This document shows, in pieces, positions 1-6,433 of a stretch of 13,277 nt of DNA. The notes beneath the pieces were generated by a model, which was not told the DNA's origin, did no database searches, and worked only from the letters and a program-made list of their open reading frames with translations. The position numbers were made by a program, and so were the translations under genes. Source of the stretch: Chloroflexota bacterium (GTDB lineage: Bacteria; Chloroflexota; Limnocylindria; QHBO01); the NCBI GenBank assembly GCA_013694795.1, contig JACDBS010000242.1, forward strand, positions 1-13,277, written 5' to 3'. Each line of letters opens with the position of its first letter. Within the stretch, counting starts at the first letter, position 1.

Positions 1-1
1 C

Positions 2-265
2 GCCGACTTCATGATCACTGCGGCGGAGCTGGAGACGAGCGGACCCACCGTCAGCTTCGACGTCACCAATGACGGACCGACCCCACACAACTTCTCGGTG
101 CGCGACGCGGCCGGCGAGGTGGTCATGGCCACCGCCGACCTGAGCGTCGGGGACTCCGAGACGATCAGCGGCGAGCTCGCGCCCGGCCAGTACACCATCT
201 TCTGTTCGCTTCCGGGCCACGAGAGCCTCGGCATGAGCGGCACACTGACGGTGACCGGCTCCTAG
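2..265 (+). CDS. Cupredoxin (blue copper) domain protein, 3' part
   Basis: The frame is open from the first bases of the window, so the gene begins upstream; the ATG at position 11 is probably internal. About 87 residues remain and they form the end of a plastocyanin/azurin-like beta-sandwich. The type 1 copper ligands are all visible in the family order: the His of PHNF, then Cys, His and Met in the C-terminal loop CSLPGHESLGM. It should therefore bind one copper ion and carry electrons outside the cytoplasmic membrane. A signal peptide or membrane anchor would lie upstream and cannot be seen. The gene converges on the membrane-protein gene at 280-702 with only 14 bp between the stops. The cupredoxin fold is well supported. 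The partner and any fusion to an upstream domain are unknown. Confidence 0.85.
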   Translation, partial: ADFMITAAELETSGPTVSFDVTNDGPTPHNFSVRDAAGEVVMATADLSVGDSETISGELAPGQYTIFCSLPGHESLGMSGTLTVTGS

Positions 266-279
266 GGTCTTGGCTCCGG

Positions 280-702
280 CTACGGCTCGCTGAAGTGGGC
301 GCGCGCGCTGCGCGTAAGCAGACCGACGATGAGCACCCCGCTGATGACGAGGCCGATCGGCACCATGAGCAGGTACCAGCCATTGGCAGCGGCCGGTGGC
401 ATCTCGAGCAGGACCGGCGGAAGGCCGGCCAGGATCGGTGCCGGCAGGATGGCGATGCCGAGCGCAAACCGATGCGCGATGCGCTTGCGCTGGAGCGCCA
501 CGGTGATGCCGAAGAGCACGGCCGCCAGCTCGATCATCATGAAGATCCCGAGGATGCTGAACGGCGCGCGCTCGCTGAAATCGATGAACTCCACGATGCG
601 ACCCAGCAGCAGCCCGGTCAGCGCCAGCAGCGCGAAGGCCCACGCGAACCAGAGTCGAACGGGGAGCGGCGTTGGGGGGCCATCATCGGTCTGATTGTTC
701 AC
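280..702 (-). CDS. Small four-helix integral membrane protein, unknown function
   Basis: Encodes 140 residues from a GTG start at 702. The protein has a short polar Pro-rich N-terminus, then four hydrophobic stretches at roughly residues 17-37, 47-70, 76-98 and 106-130, with RKR at 72-74 between helices two and three. The C-terminus is short and basic. I recognise no catalytic motif and no family. The frame has the hydrophobicity pattern expected of a real membrane protein, whereas the overlapping plus-strand frames are Arg/His-rich shadows. TAGGAT lies seven bases before the GTG, which would suit a leaderless or near-leaderless transcript. It is divergent from the histidine-kinase operon across 285 bp and convergent with the cupredoxin gene. 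Confidence 0.75.
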   Translation of the reverse strand: MNNQTDDGPPTPLPVRLWFAWAFALLALTGLLLGRIVEFIDFSERAPFSILGIFMMIELAAVLFGITVALQRKRIAHRFALGIAILPAPILAGLPPVLLEMPPAAANGWYLLMVPIGLVISGVLIVGLLTRSARAHFSEP

Positions 703-709
703 TCCGGGG

Positions 710-715
710 ATCCTA
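710..715 (-). promoter_or_regulatory. Putative -10 box (TAGGAT) for the small membrane protein
   Basis: On the minus strand TAGGAT ends seven bases before the GTG start of the membrane-protein gene, so transcription would begin at or next to the start codon. No convincing -35 element is visible at 16-18 bp. This is a motif match only. Confidence 0.4.
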
Positions 716-776
716 GCGCCAGAGGTGGGTGACCGCTTCTGTGACGCCCAGCGTGGGGATCCCCAATTATCGTGAC

Positions 777-927
777 GTGAGCCTTATCCTGAAGTTCGGC
801 CGGCAGGAATGCGATTCGGACCCGTAACTCCCGCGCGGTGAGAGATAGCTGCGCACTTGGGCTCTTTGCGGGCCGCATCGGCGCAGAAATCGGTCGAATT
901 GTGCGGCATGCCCGGGATAAGGCTCAC
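777..927. repeat. 13-bp perfect inverted repeat bounding a 151-bp segment
   Basis: GTGAGCCTTATCC at 777-789 is the exact reverse complement of 915-927, with 125 bp between the arms. The enclosed segment has no credible gene and contains a dyad-repeat copy near 829-849. No target-site duplication is visible beside the arms. It could be a small mobile-element remnant (MITE-like) or paired regulator sites upstream of the histidine-kinase operon. Confidence 0.6.
829..849 (-). repeat. Dyad repeat copy D (TCTC-N7-GAGA family), upstream of the kinase operon
   Basis: The plus strand reads GGTGAGAGATAGC at 837-849, matching copy C (13033-13045) over all 13 bases. The left arm is TCCC instead of TCTC (829-832), so this dyad is imperfect. 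It lies about 140 bp before the preferred kinase start. Confidence 0.65.
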
Positions 928-947
928 CCGGCGAGAATTGAGTGGCG

Positions 948-980
948 AACGGCCAACGGCCGGCACGCAGCGCCTACCAT
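948..980 (+). promoter_or_regulatory. Putative promoter of the histidine-kinase operon, with a heptamer direct repeat
   Basis: TACCAT at 975-980 resembles a -10 box and ends seven bases before the GTG at 988, the same spacing as for the divergent membrane-protein gene. Just upstream AACGGCC occurs twice in tandem (948-961), where an activator could bind. No good -35 box is visible. This arrangement supports GTG 988 as the start and a leaderless transcript. Confidence 0.35.
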
Positions 981-987
981 CGGAGCC

Positions 988-2523
988 GTGGGTTGGCTGG
1001 CCGAGCTGTTCGAGACGAACCGGATCATCGTGCTGTTCGTCTACGGGCAGGTGTTCTTCGTGATGGGTCTGGCGGTCGCGCTCCAGAGCCGGCATCGGTC
1101 GAGGCTGCCGCTGGCGCGAGCACTGGGCTGGCTCGCCGGGTTCGGGATCGTTCACGGGCTGATGGAGTGGGGCTACCTGTTCATCCCCATCCAGGCAGGC
1201 TTCCTGCCGCAGCCGGTGATCGAGATACTCCTGCTCCTGCAACTGCTGATGAAGCCGATAAGCTTCGCGCTCCTCTTCCAGTTCGGCGTCGAGCTGCTCT
1301 TGAGCACGCGCGAGGGAGCGCCCGTCCGGCGAGTGATGGGGCAGCCCTGGCTGCGGCAGGTTCCGGCGGCCGGCGCGGTGCTGTGGGGAATCGCGACGAT
1401 CGCGTTGTCGACCACCGTGGCGGCGGGATTCACGCCGGAGCCCGGACCGTGGCTGCCGGCCAACGACATCGGCCCGGCCCTGGCCGGCGTGGGCTCGCCG
1501 CTTGCCGTCGGCGATGTCGTGGCGCGGGCGATGCTGGCATTTCCGGCATCGGCGGTGGTGGCGATCGGCCTGCGTCGCACCACGCGGCTGCTGGGACCCA
1601 TGGCCGGCCCCGGCGTTGCCACCGCCCTCGGAGCTGCCTCGATCGCCTTCGTCGTATATGCCGTTCTCGCCGGGCTGGTGCCACTGCCGGCCCCGTTCCC
1701 GCCGGCATCGGTCCTGAACAGTCAGACCGTGCTGGACACCGTGGGCGTCCCGATCGATGTCTTCATCTCGCTCACCGGCCTGGCCATCGCCCTGGCGGTC
1801 ATCCGCAGCCTGGAGTTGTTCGAGCAGGAGACAGATCGGGCACTGGCCGATGCGCGCCGCCGCGAGCTCCTGCTGCGCGAACGCGAGCGTATCGGGCGTG
1901 ACCTGCACGACGGCATCATCCAATCGATCTATGCCGCGGGGCTGCACCTCGAGCAGGCCTCGGCCGAGGTCGGCTCGGAGCGACCGACGACGCGCGAGCG
2001 CATCGGTACCGTGATGGGCGAGCTCAACCGCATCACCCGCGACATCCGCAGCACCATCTTCGACCTGCGTTCCGGCGAGCTGGAGGCGCGCGATGCGGAG
2101 GCCATCGTGCTGGCCGTGGCCGACGAGCTCCAGGCGCACACCCTGCTCAAGATCGAGATCGGCTCTGAAGGCCATTTCCGTCCGCGGCTGCGGCCCGAAC
2201 AGGCGGAGCACCTGCACCACATCGTGACCGAAGCGTTCAGCAACATCCTGCGCCACGCCCACGCGAGCCGGGTGCGGGTGCACATGTCATGCAGCCGGCG
2301 CCGATTCACGCTCGAGATCCGCGACGATGGTGCCGGCTTCGATCCGAGCGCCGCTGACGAGCACGGCCGCCGGGGACGGGCACAGGGCCGCGCGCAGGGG
2401 CTGGCCAACATCCGGCGGCGCGCCGAGCTGCTGGAGGCAGAGGTGGATATCACCAGCGCCCGCGGGCAGGGCTCGCGCATCTCGCTTACGATGCCGGTGG
2501 CCACCACGCGCCGAGGCTCATGA
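988..2523 (+). CDS. Seven-helix membrane sensor histidine kinase, NarL/HPK7 type
   Basis: Encodes 511 residues from GTG 988. The frame stays open to a GTG at 838, but that extension would run through a dyad repeat and is not membrane-like, so 988 is preferred. Seven hydrophobic segments (about residues 13-33, 43-65, 76-102, 122-146, 171-195, 206-231 and 246-275) form the sensor region. A short linker leads to a HisKA_3 dimerisation domain in which GRDLHDG carries the phospho-acceptor His307. The C-terminal HATPase domain shows the N box (EAFSNILRHA, Asn419), the DDGAGFD motif and the GLANIRRRAELL motif. The kinase should autophosphorylate and pass phosphate to the regulator encoded next, whose ATG overlaps its stop (ATGA). 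The signal is unknown, because the membrane region matches no sensor domain I can name. It carries no PAS, HAMP or GAF segment that I can see. Confidence 0.92.
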   Translation: MGWLAELFETNRIIVLFVYGQVFFVMGLAVALQSRHRSRLPLARALGWLAGFGIVHGLMEWGYLFIPIQAGFLPQPVIEILLLLQLLMKPISFALLFQFGVELLLSTREGAPVRRVMGQPWLRQVPAAGAVLWGIATIALSTTVAAGFTPEPGPWLPANDIGPALAGVGSPLAVGDVVARAMLAFPASAVVAIGLRRTTRLLGPMAGPGVATALGAASIAFVVYAVLAGLVPLPAPFPPASVLNSQTVLDTVGVPIDVFISLTGLAIALAVIRSLELFEQETDRALADARRRELLLRERERIGRDLHDGIIQSIYAAGLHLEQASAEVGSERPTTRERIGTVMGELNRITRDIRSTIFDLRSGELEARDAEAIVLAVADELQAHTLLKIEIGSEGHFRPRLRPEQAEHLHHIVTEAFSNILRHAHASRVRVHMSCSRRRFTLEIRDDGAGFDPSAADEHGRRGRAQGRAQGLANIRRRAELLEAEVDITSARGQGSRISLTMPVATTRRGS

Positions 2524-3215
2524 CCGATCTTCCCGAAACGGCCGCTCCGGCGGCCACCATCCGCATCCTGATTGCCGACGACCACGAGGTGGTCCGCATC
2601 GGTCTGGCTGCCCTGCTCGACGCACAGGAGGGGTTCAGCGTGGTCGCGCAGGCGGCCTCCGGGGAAGAGGCGGTGCGCATGGCGCGCCATCATCGCCCCG
2701 ATGTGGTGGTGATGGACATCCGGATGCCCAACGGATCGGGTATCGACGCCTGTCGCGCCATCACCGCCGAGCTTGAAGGCACCCCGGTGGTCATGCTGAC
2801 CAGCCATGCGGACTCCGAGGCGCTGTTCGATGCCATCGACGCCGGGGCGTCGGGCTACGTGCTCAAGCGCGTCGGGTCGTCGGAGCTGGTGGGGGCGGTC
2901 CGCACCGTCGCCGGTGGTGGCTCGCTCCTGGATCCGGCGGTCACGCGACGCGTGCTGGACCGGATCCGCAGCGCCAGCCGGCTGGAGGAGGCTGGCGCAT
3001 TCGCCGATCTCACCGAGCAGGAGCGGCGCGTGCTGGCGCATATCGCCGACGGGGCGTCGAACCGCGAGATCGCCGCGCGCATGGGGCTGGCCCCCAAGAC
3101 CGTCCGCAACTACGTCTCGAACCTCCTCGGCAAGCTGTCGCTCGACAGCCGCGCGCAGGCCGCCGCCTACGCCATCCGCAATCGCCTGCCCGAGCTCGAC
3201 GTGAGCGGGGCATGA
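2520..3215 (+). CDS. NarL/FixJ-family response regulator (REC + LuxR-type HTH)
   Basis: Encodes 231 residues. The receiver domain (about 14-135) has the acidic pair Asp20-Asp21, phospho-acceptor Asp66 in VVVMDIRMP, Thr94 in the VVMLTSH strand and Lys116 in YVLKR, so every residue needed for phosphorylation and switching is present. A linker leads to a LuxR-type helix-turn-helix (about 164-225) with LTEQERRVL, the NREIAARMGLAPKTVRNYVSNLLGKL core and the usual C-terminal helix. It should dimerise on phosphorylation and bind DNA. Its ATG overlaps the kinase stop codon by four bases, and its own stop overlaps the lipoprotein start the same way, so the three are translationally coupled. Likely targets include its own promoter, where tandem AACGGCC heptamers lie, but that is inference. 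Confidence 0.95.
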   Translation: MTDLPETAAPAATIRILIADDHEVVRIGLAALLDAQEGFSVVAQAASGEEAVRMARHHRPDVVVMDIRMPNGSGIDACRAITAELEGTPVVMLTSHADSEALFDAIDAGASGYVLKRVGSSELVGAVRTVAGGGSLLDPAVTRRVLDRIRSASRLEEAGAFADLTEQERRVLAHIADGASNREIAARMGLAPKTVRNYVSNLLGKLSLDSRAQAAAYAIRNRLPELDVSGA

Positions 3216-3865
3216 GACGCGGGCAAAATGCCGTCCTCACCAGCCTGATCGCGATCATCCTGGCGGCGTGCGATTTCCTGGCCACGCCGACGCCGACGCC
3301 GACGCCCGCCCCGACGCCCAGTCCCGTCGCCACGCCCCCGGCTGCCACGACTTCTCCGGCGCCCACCGACAGCCAGCCTCCGTCGCCGACCGCCACGCCG
3401 GAGCCGGCCCTCTCCCTGGATCTGCCAGAGGTATCCGATCCTCGGGTCGTCGCGGTGAGCGTCCAATCCGACGTGGGAACCGAGGGCGGCGAGATCAATG
3501 TCAGCGTCACCAGCGCCGCGGATGAACGGATCGACGAGCTCGTCCTGCGCTGGCCAACCGAGCTCAATGAATTCCTCGTCCTCGCGCCCTTCGTCCCATC
3601 GGAGGAACGGATCCGCGATGGCGGTCCGCCGCTCGTCCAGGAATGGACGAAGTGGGTGATCGGTCCGGGCGAGCAGGGAGAGCCGGACGGCACCATATCG
3701 CTCGGCTACGGTCCGCTCCTGGCGGGAGCGACCCTCAACATCGGGCTGAACGTTCGGCGCGTGGCCGCTGGGCCGGTCGCCTTCGACCTCCAGGTCCTCG
3801 CACGCAACGACCTGCTGACGCTGGATGGCGGAGAACCGGCCGAGCTCCGCGTCGAGATCCCCTGA
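3212..3865 (+). CDS. Putative lipoprotein with Thr/Pro linker and beta-rich C-terminal domain
   Basis: Encodes 217 residues. A type II signal peptide is clear: basic N-terminus, hydrophobic core and lipobox LAAC with the lipidated Cys20. Residues 24-66 form a low-complexity Thr/Pro/Ala/Ser linker of TPTP type, encoded in part by a tandem 6-bp repeat near 3284-3306. The rest (about 67-217) looks like an extracytoplasmic beta-sandwich with alternating hydrophobic residues and no catalytic motif I recognise. The start ATG overlaps the regulator stop by four bases. The protein should sit on the outer face of the membrane. Its place in a two-component operon suggests an accessory sensor, a ligand-binding partner of the kinase or an output of the pathway. 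None of these can be shown from sequence. Confidence 0.85.
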   Translation: MRRGQNAVLTSLIAIILAACDFLATPTPTPTPAPTPSPVATPPAATTSPAPTDSQPPSPTATPEPALSLDLPEVSDPRVVAVSVQSDVGTEGGEINVSVTSAADERIDELVLRWPTELNEFLVLAPFVPSEERIRDGGPPLVQEWTKWVIGPGEQGEPDGTISLGYGPLLAGATLNIGLNVRRVAAGPVAFDLQVLARNDLLTLDGGEPAELRVEIP

Positions 3866-4566
3866 TGCCGGCCATCTTTCCTGCCTGGACCGATGCGGAC
3901 CCTGAGCTGCACGCACGCCTGGGCGATGCCATCGATCCGGACCGCAAGATCCTCGGCGCGCTCGAGCGCGTCGTGCCGCTCAGCGGCAAGCGCATCGCGG
4001 ACATCGGAACGGGAATTGGCCACTATCCGATGCTCCTGGCCCGCCGCATGGGACGGACCTACGGCATCGAGTCGGACTCCGAGCTGCTCACGGAGGCACG
4101 CCGCCGCGCGGTTGACTCGCACCAGCCGAACATCCGTATCGTCGAGGGCTCCGCGACGAGCCTGCCGCTGCGCGACGGGGCGGTCGACATCGTCCTGACC
4201 GGCGGAATCGCGCCCGAAGATGGCTCGCTACCGGCGATCGCAGAGGCCGTGCGCATCCTGCGCCCCGGCGGTCGCCTGGTGGTCATCGGCTACTACGGTC
4301 GCGACGATGTGGCCGCACTCCTGGAGCCAGAGGTCGTGGCGCAGGCGATGGATGCCACGCAGCGACGCACCGGGTGGTGGCTACGCAACGGGTTCAAGAT
4401 CAAGGTCGTTCACACGCGGGTTGACCTGACCGATCCGGTGCTCGCCCAGGAGCTGCTGCCCCGCCTGTATGGCGACCGCGGACGTGCGTATCTGATGGGG
4501 CCGCATCGGCCGTTCCTGCGGCTGAAGCTGGGCCTCTATCACCGCGCCGTGCCCGAGCCCACCTGA
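3865..4566 (+). CDS. Class I SAM-dependent methyltransferase
   Basis: Encodes 233 residues. The frame is open further upstream to 3643, but the ATG at 3865 overlaps the lipoprotein stop (TGATG), leaves the Rossmann core intact and avoids a long overlap. Motif I is IADIGTGIG (about 44-52), an acidic residue ends the next strand (GIES, Glu69), and a later strand carries the ILRPGGRLVVIGYYG signature of the Methyltransf_11/UbiE-like group. The C-terminal 70 residues are basic and aromatic and probably form the acceptor site. The substrate cannot be predicted; small molecules, quinones and lipids are all methylated by this fold. It is the last gene of the kinase operon, coupled to the lipoprotein, which is an unusual partner for a two-component system. 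Confidence 0.85.
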   Translation: MPAIFPAWTDADPELHARLGDAIDPDRKILGALERVVPLSGKRIADIGTGIGHYPMLLARRMGRTYGIESDSELLTEARRRAVDSHQPNIRIVEGSATSLPLRDGAVDIVLTGGIAPEDGSLPAIAEAVRILRPGGRLVVIGYYGRDDVAALLEPEVVAQAMDATQRRTGWWLRNGFKIKVVHTRVDLTDPVLAQELLPRLYGDRGRAYLMGPHRPFLRLKLGLYHRAVPEPT

Positions 4567-4641
4567 TCCTGCCCAGACCCTCGACCGAGCGATCGGTGGC
4601 ATTGTGTGATGAATTGCCCGCTTTCGGTGCGCGAAATCCCC

Positions 4642-4670
4642 TTGCGCGCGCGAATCGCCGCCGATATGAT
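4642..4670 (+). promoter_or_regulatory. Sigma70-like promoter TTGCGC-N17-TATGAT upstream of rocA
   Basis: The -35 box TTGCGC (4642-4647) and the -10 box TATGAT (4665-4670) are separated by exactly 17 bp. Transcription would start near 4675-4677, some 170 bases before the rocA start, and the first RNA made would include the stem-loop at 4683-4715. The -10 box matches the consensus in five of six positions and the -35 box in three of six. Confidence 0.55.
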
Positions 4671-4682
4671 CCTCGCGTCCGT

Positions 4683-4715
4683 AGGCCAGGCTCTTCTCCC
4701 CCCGGAGCCTGGCCT
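4683..4715 (+). other. 11-bp perfect stem-loop in the rocA leader
   Basis: AGGCCAGGCTC at 4683-4693 pairs with 4705-4715 around an 11-base pyrimidine-rich loop. It begins about 8 bases after the predicted start of transcription. No T-run follows, so it is a poor intrinsic terminator. A weaker hairpin follows (CAAGCG 4731-4736 with CGCTTG 4747-4752). It may be a structured leader or the body of a small RNA. Confidence 0.55.
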
Positions 4716-4788
4716 TCGGCTCGTCATGGTCAAGCGCGAACCCAAACGCTTGGCGCGACCAACCCGAACCCGGGCATGACGCTCATCC

Positions 4789-4806
4789 GCACCGCGGTGC
4801 GATAAT
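4789..4806 (+). promoter_or_regulatory. 12-bp palindrome abutting a GATAAT -10 box
   Basis: GCACCGCGGTGC (4789-4800) is a perfect palindrome immediately followed by GATAAT (4801-4806), which matches the -10 consensus in five of six positions. A protein bound to the palindrome would cover the promoter spacer, the typical position of a repressor operator. No good -35 box is visible, so the promoter itself is tentative. It would give a leader of about 37 bases for rocA. Confidence 0.45.
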
Positions 4807-4849
4807 CACCGACCCACACCGCACGCATGAGGCCGAGCGCATCGCACCG

Positions 4850-6433
4850 ATGGCCACCACGCCGCGCATGAAGATCACCTACGCGACTCTCTCCGCCGAC
4901 AACGAGGAGCTCCAGTCCTCCTTCGACGCCGCGCTCGAGCGCGCGCGGGCCGACCTCGGCAAGACCTACCCGATGATCATCGGCGACGAGGAACGCACCA
5001 GCGACGATATCTTCGAGGACCGATCACCCATCGACCGCGAGATGGTCGTGAGCCGCTTTCCGAAGGGAACGCGACAGGATGTGCGCGACGCCATCAATGC
5101 CGCCCGCGCGGCCCACCCCGCCTGGCGCAACACGCCGTGGCGGGATCGCCTGGCCATCATGCGGCGCGCGGCCGATCTTATCAGCGAGCGCCAGTTCGAC
5201 TATGCGGCGCTGATGGTGCTCGAGGTCGGCAAGAACCGGCTGGAGGCGCTGGGCGACGTGGAAGAGACGGCCGACCTGCTGCGCTACTACAGCGACGAGT
5301 TCGAGAAGGCGGACGGCTTCGTGAAGCCGATGGGCTCGCTCTCGGCGGCCGCGCGCACGCGATCGGTCCTGCGCCCCTACGGCGTCTTCGCCATCATCAG
5401 CCCGTTCAACTTCCCCATGGCCCTCGCCGGCGGGCCGGCCGGCGGCGCCATGATCGCCGGCAACACCGTGGTCCTCAAGCCCAGCTCGGATGCACCGCTC
5501 ATGGGATGGAAGTTCGGGGAGGCCATGCGAGACGCCGGGCTCCCGCCGGGGGTCTTCAACCTTGTCACCGGACCGGGCGAGACGGTCGGCGCCGAGCTCC
5601 AGGCGAACCAGGGCATCGACGGCATGGTCTTCACCGGCAGCTACGAGGTCGGCATGAAGATCCAACGCAACTTCACGACGAACTACCCGCGGCCGATCAT
5701 CACGGAGATGGGCGGGAAGAATCCGGCCATCGTCATGCGCACGGCCGACCTCGAGAAGGCAGCCGAGGGCGTCATGCGCTCCGCCTTTGGCTTCGACGGC
5801 CAGAAATGCAGTGCCAACTCACGCGTCTACGTGGACCGGACGGTGGCCAAGGACTTCGTGAAGAAGCTGGTGGACAGGACGCGCGGCATCACGGTCGGCG
5901 ACCCCTCCCGGCGCGACACCTGGATGGGCCCGGTCATCAACCAGCGCTCGCTCGACACATTCACCGACGCCGTCGCGGAAGCCAAGAGAGATGGCGGCAC
6001 CGTCGAGATCGGCGGCGATGCCGATGGTACTCGCGGCTTCTATCCCACTCCGACCGTCGTGACCGGGCTGCCGCTGGCGCATCGGCTCTTCCACGACGAG
6101 CTCTTCGTGCCCTTCTTGGTGGTCGGCGAGGTCGACTCGTTGGACCAGGCGCTGCACGAGGCGAACGACACCGCCTACGGCCTGACGGCCGGCATCTTCA
6201 GCAGGGACGACGCGGAGGTTCAGCGCTTCCTGGACACCATCCAGGCAGGCGTGGTGTACGTGAACCGGCGCGCCGGAGCCACGACCGGCGCCTGGCCAGG
6301 GATCCAGAGCTTCGGCGGCTGGAAGGGATCCGGCTCGTCCGGCAAGAGCGGCCTGGGCCCCTACTACGTCCAGCAGTTCCTGCGCGAGCAATCGCAGACG
6401 GTCATCACCGACGAGGAGCCACCCATCCTGTGA
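4850..6433 (+). CDS. rocA: 1-pyrroline-5-carboxylate dehydrogenase
   Basis: Encodes 527 residues, the usual length for the stand-alone enzyme (also called PruA). It oxidises L-glutamate gamma-semialdehyde, in equilibrium with pyrroline-5-carboxylate, to glutamate with NAD+, the last step of proline and arginine breakdown. Aldehyde-dehydrogenase landmarks are in place: SPFNFP with Asn187, TEMGGKNP with the general base Glu286, and GFDGQKCSANSR with the nucleophile Cys320. The P5C-dehydrogenase type is indicated by the GQKCSANSR context and the C-terminal GPYYVQQFLREQSQT segment. No proline dehydrogenase is in the window. ATG 4868 is a possible alternative start, since the seven residues before it are not family-like and neither start has a strong ribosome site. 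The stop overlaps the next GTG by four bases. Confidence 0.93.
   Translation: MATTPRMKITYATLSADNEELQSSFDAALERARADLGKTYPMIIGDEERTSDDIFEDRSPIDREMVVSRFPKGTRQDVRDAINAARAAHPAWRNTPWRDRLAIMRRAADLISERQFDYAALMVLEVGKNRLEALGDVEETADLLRYYSDEFEKADGFVKPMGSLSAAARTRSVLRPYGVFAIISPFNFPMALAGGPAGGAMIAGNTVVLKPSSDAPLMGWKFGEAMRDAGLPPGVFNLVTGPGETVGAELQANQGIDGMVFTGSYEVGMKIQRNFTTNYPRPIITEMGGKNPAIVMRTADLEKAAEGVMRSAFGFDGQKCSANSRVYVDRTVAKDFVKKLVDRTRGITVGDPSRRDTWMGPVINQRSLDTFTDAVAEAKRDGGTVEIGGDADGTRGFYPTPTVVTGLPLAHRLFHDELFVPFLVVGEVDSLDQALHEANDTAYGLTAGIFSRDDAEVQRFLDTIQAGVVYVNRRAGATTGAWPGIQSFGGWKGSGSSGKSGLGPYYVQQFLREQSQTVITDEEPPIL

Noticed and set aside
838..987. N-terminal extension of the kinase from GTG 838
   Set aside because: The extension is not membrane-like, would make a dyad repeat coding, and lacks a ribosome site. 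GTG 988 sits next to a -10-like box and directly before the first helix.
784..2283. 499-residue open frame on the minus strand opposite the histidine kinase
   Set aside because: It is rich in Arg, Gln, His and Asp with no domain pattern, while the opposite strand encodes a clear kinase. This is a typical high-GC shadow frame.
3284..3306. Phase-variable repeat in the lipoprotein gene
   Set aside because: The tandem unit is six bases, so unit gain or loss keeps the frame. It simply encodes the Thr/Pro linker.
3643..3864. Upstream extension of the methyltransferase frame
   Set aside because: It lies inside the lipoprotein gene, is Arg/Gly-rich and adds nothing to the methyltransferase fold. 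ATG 3865 overlaps the lipoprotein stop neatly.
4584..4597. Intrinsic terminator after the methyltransferase
   Set aside because: ACCGA-GCGA-TCGGT is only a five-bp stem with no T-run after it, too weak to call.
5137..6429. Long plus-strand frame running through rocA into the DUF4288-like gene
   Set aside because: The part inside rocA is an Arg/His/Gly-rich shadow. Only the segment from GTG 6430 looks like a protein, so no fusion is claimed.
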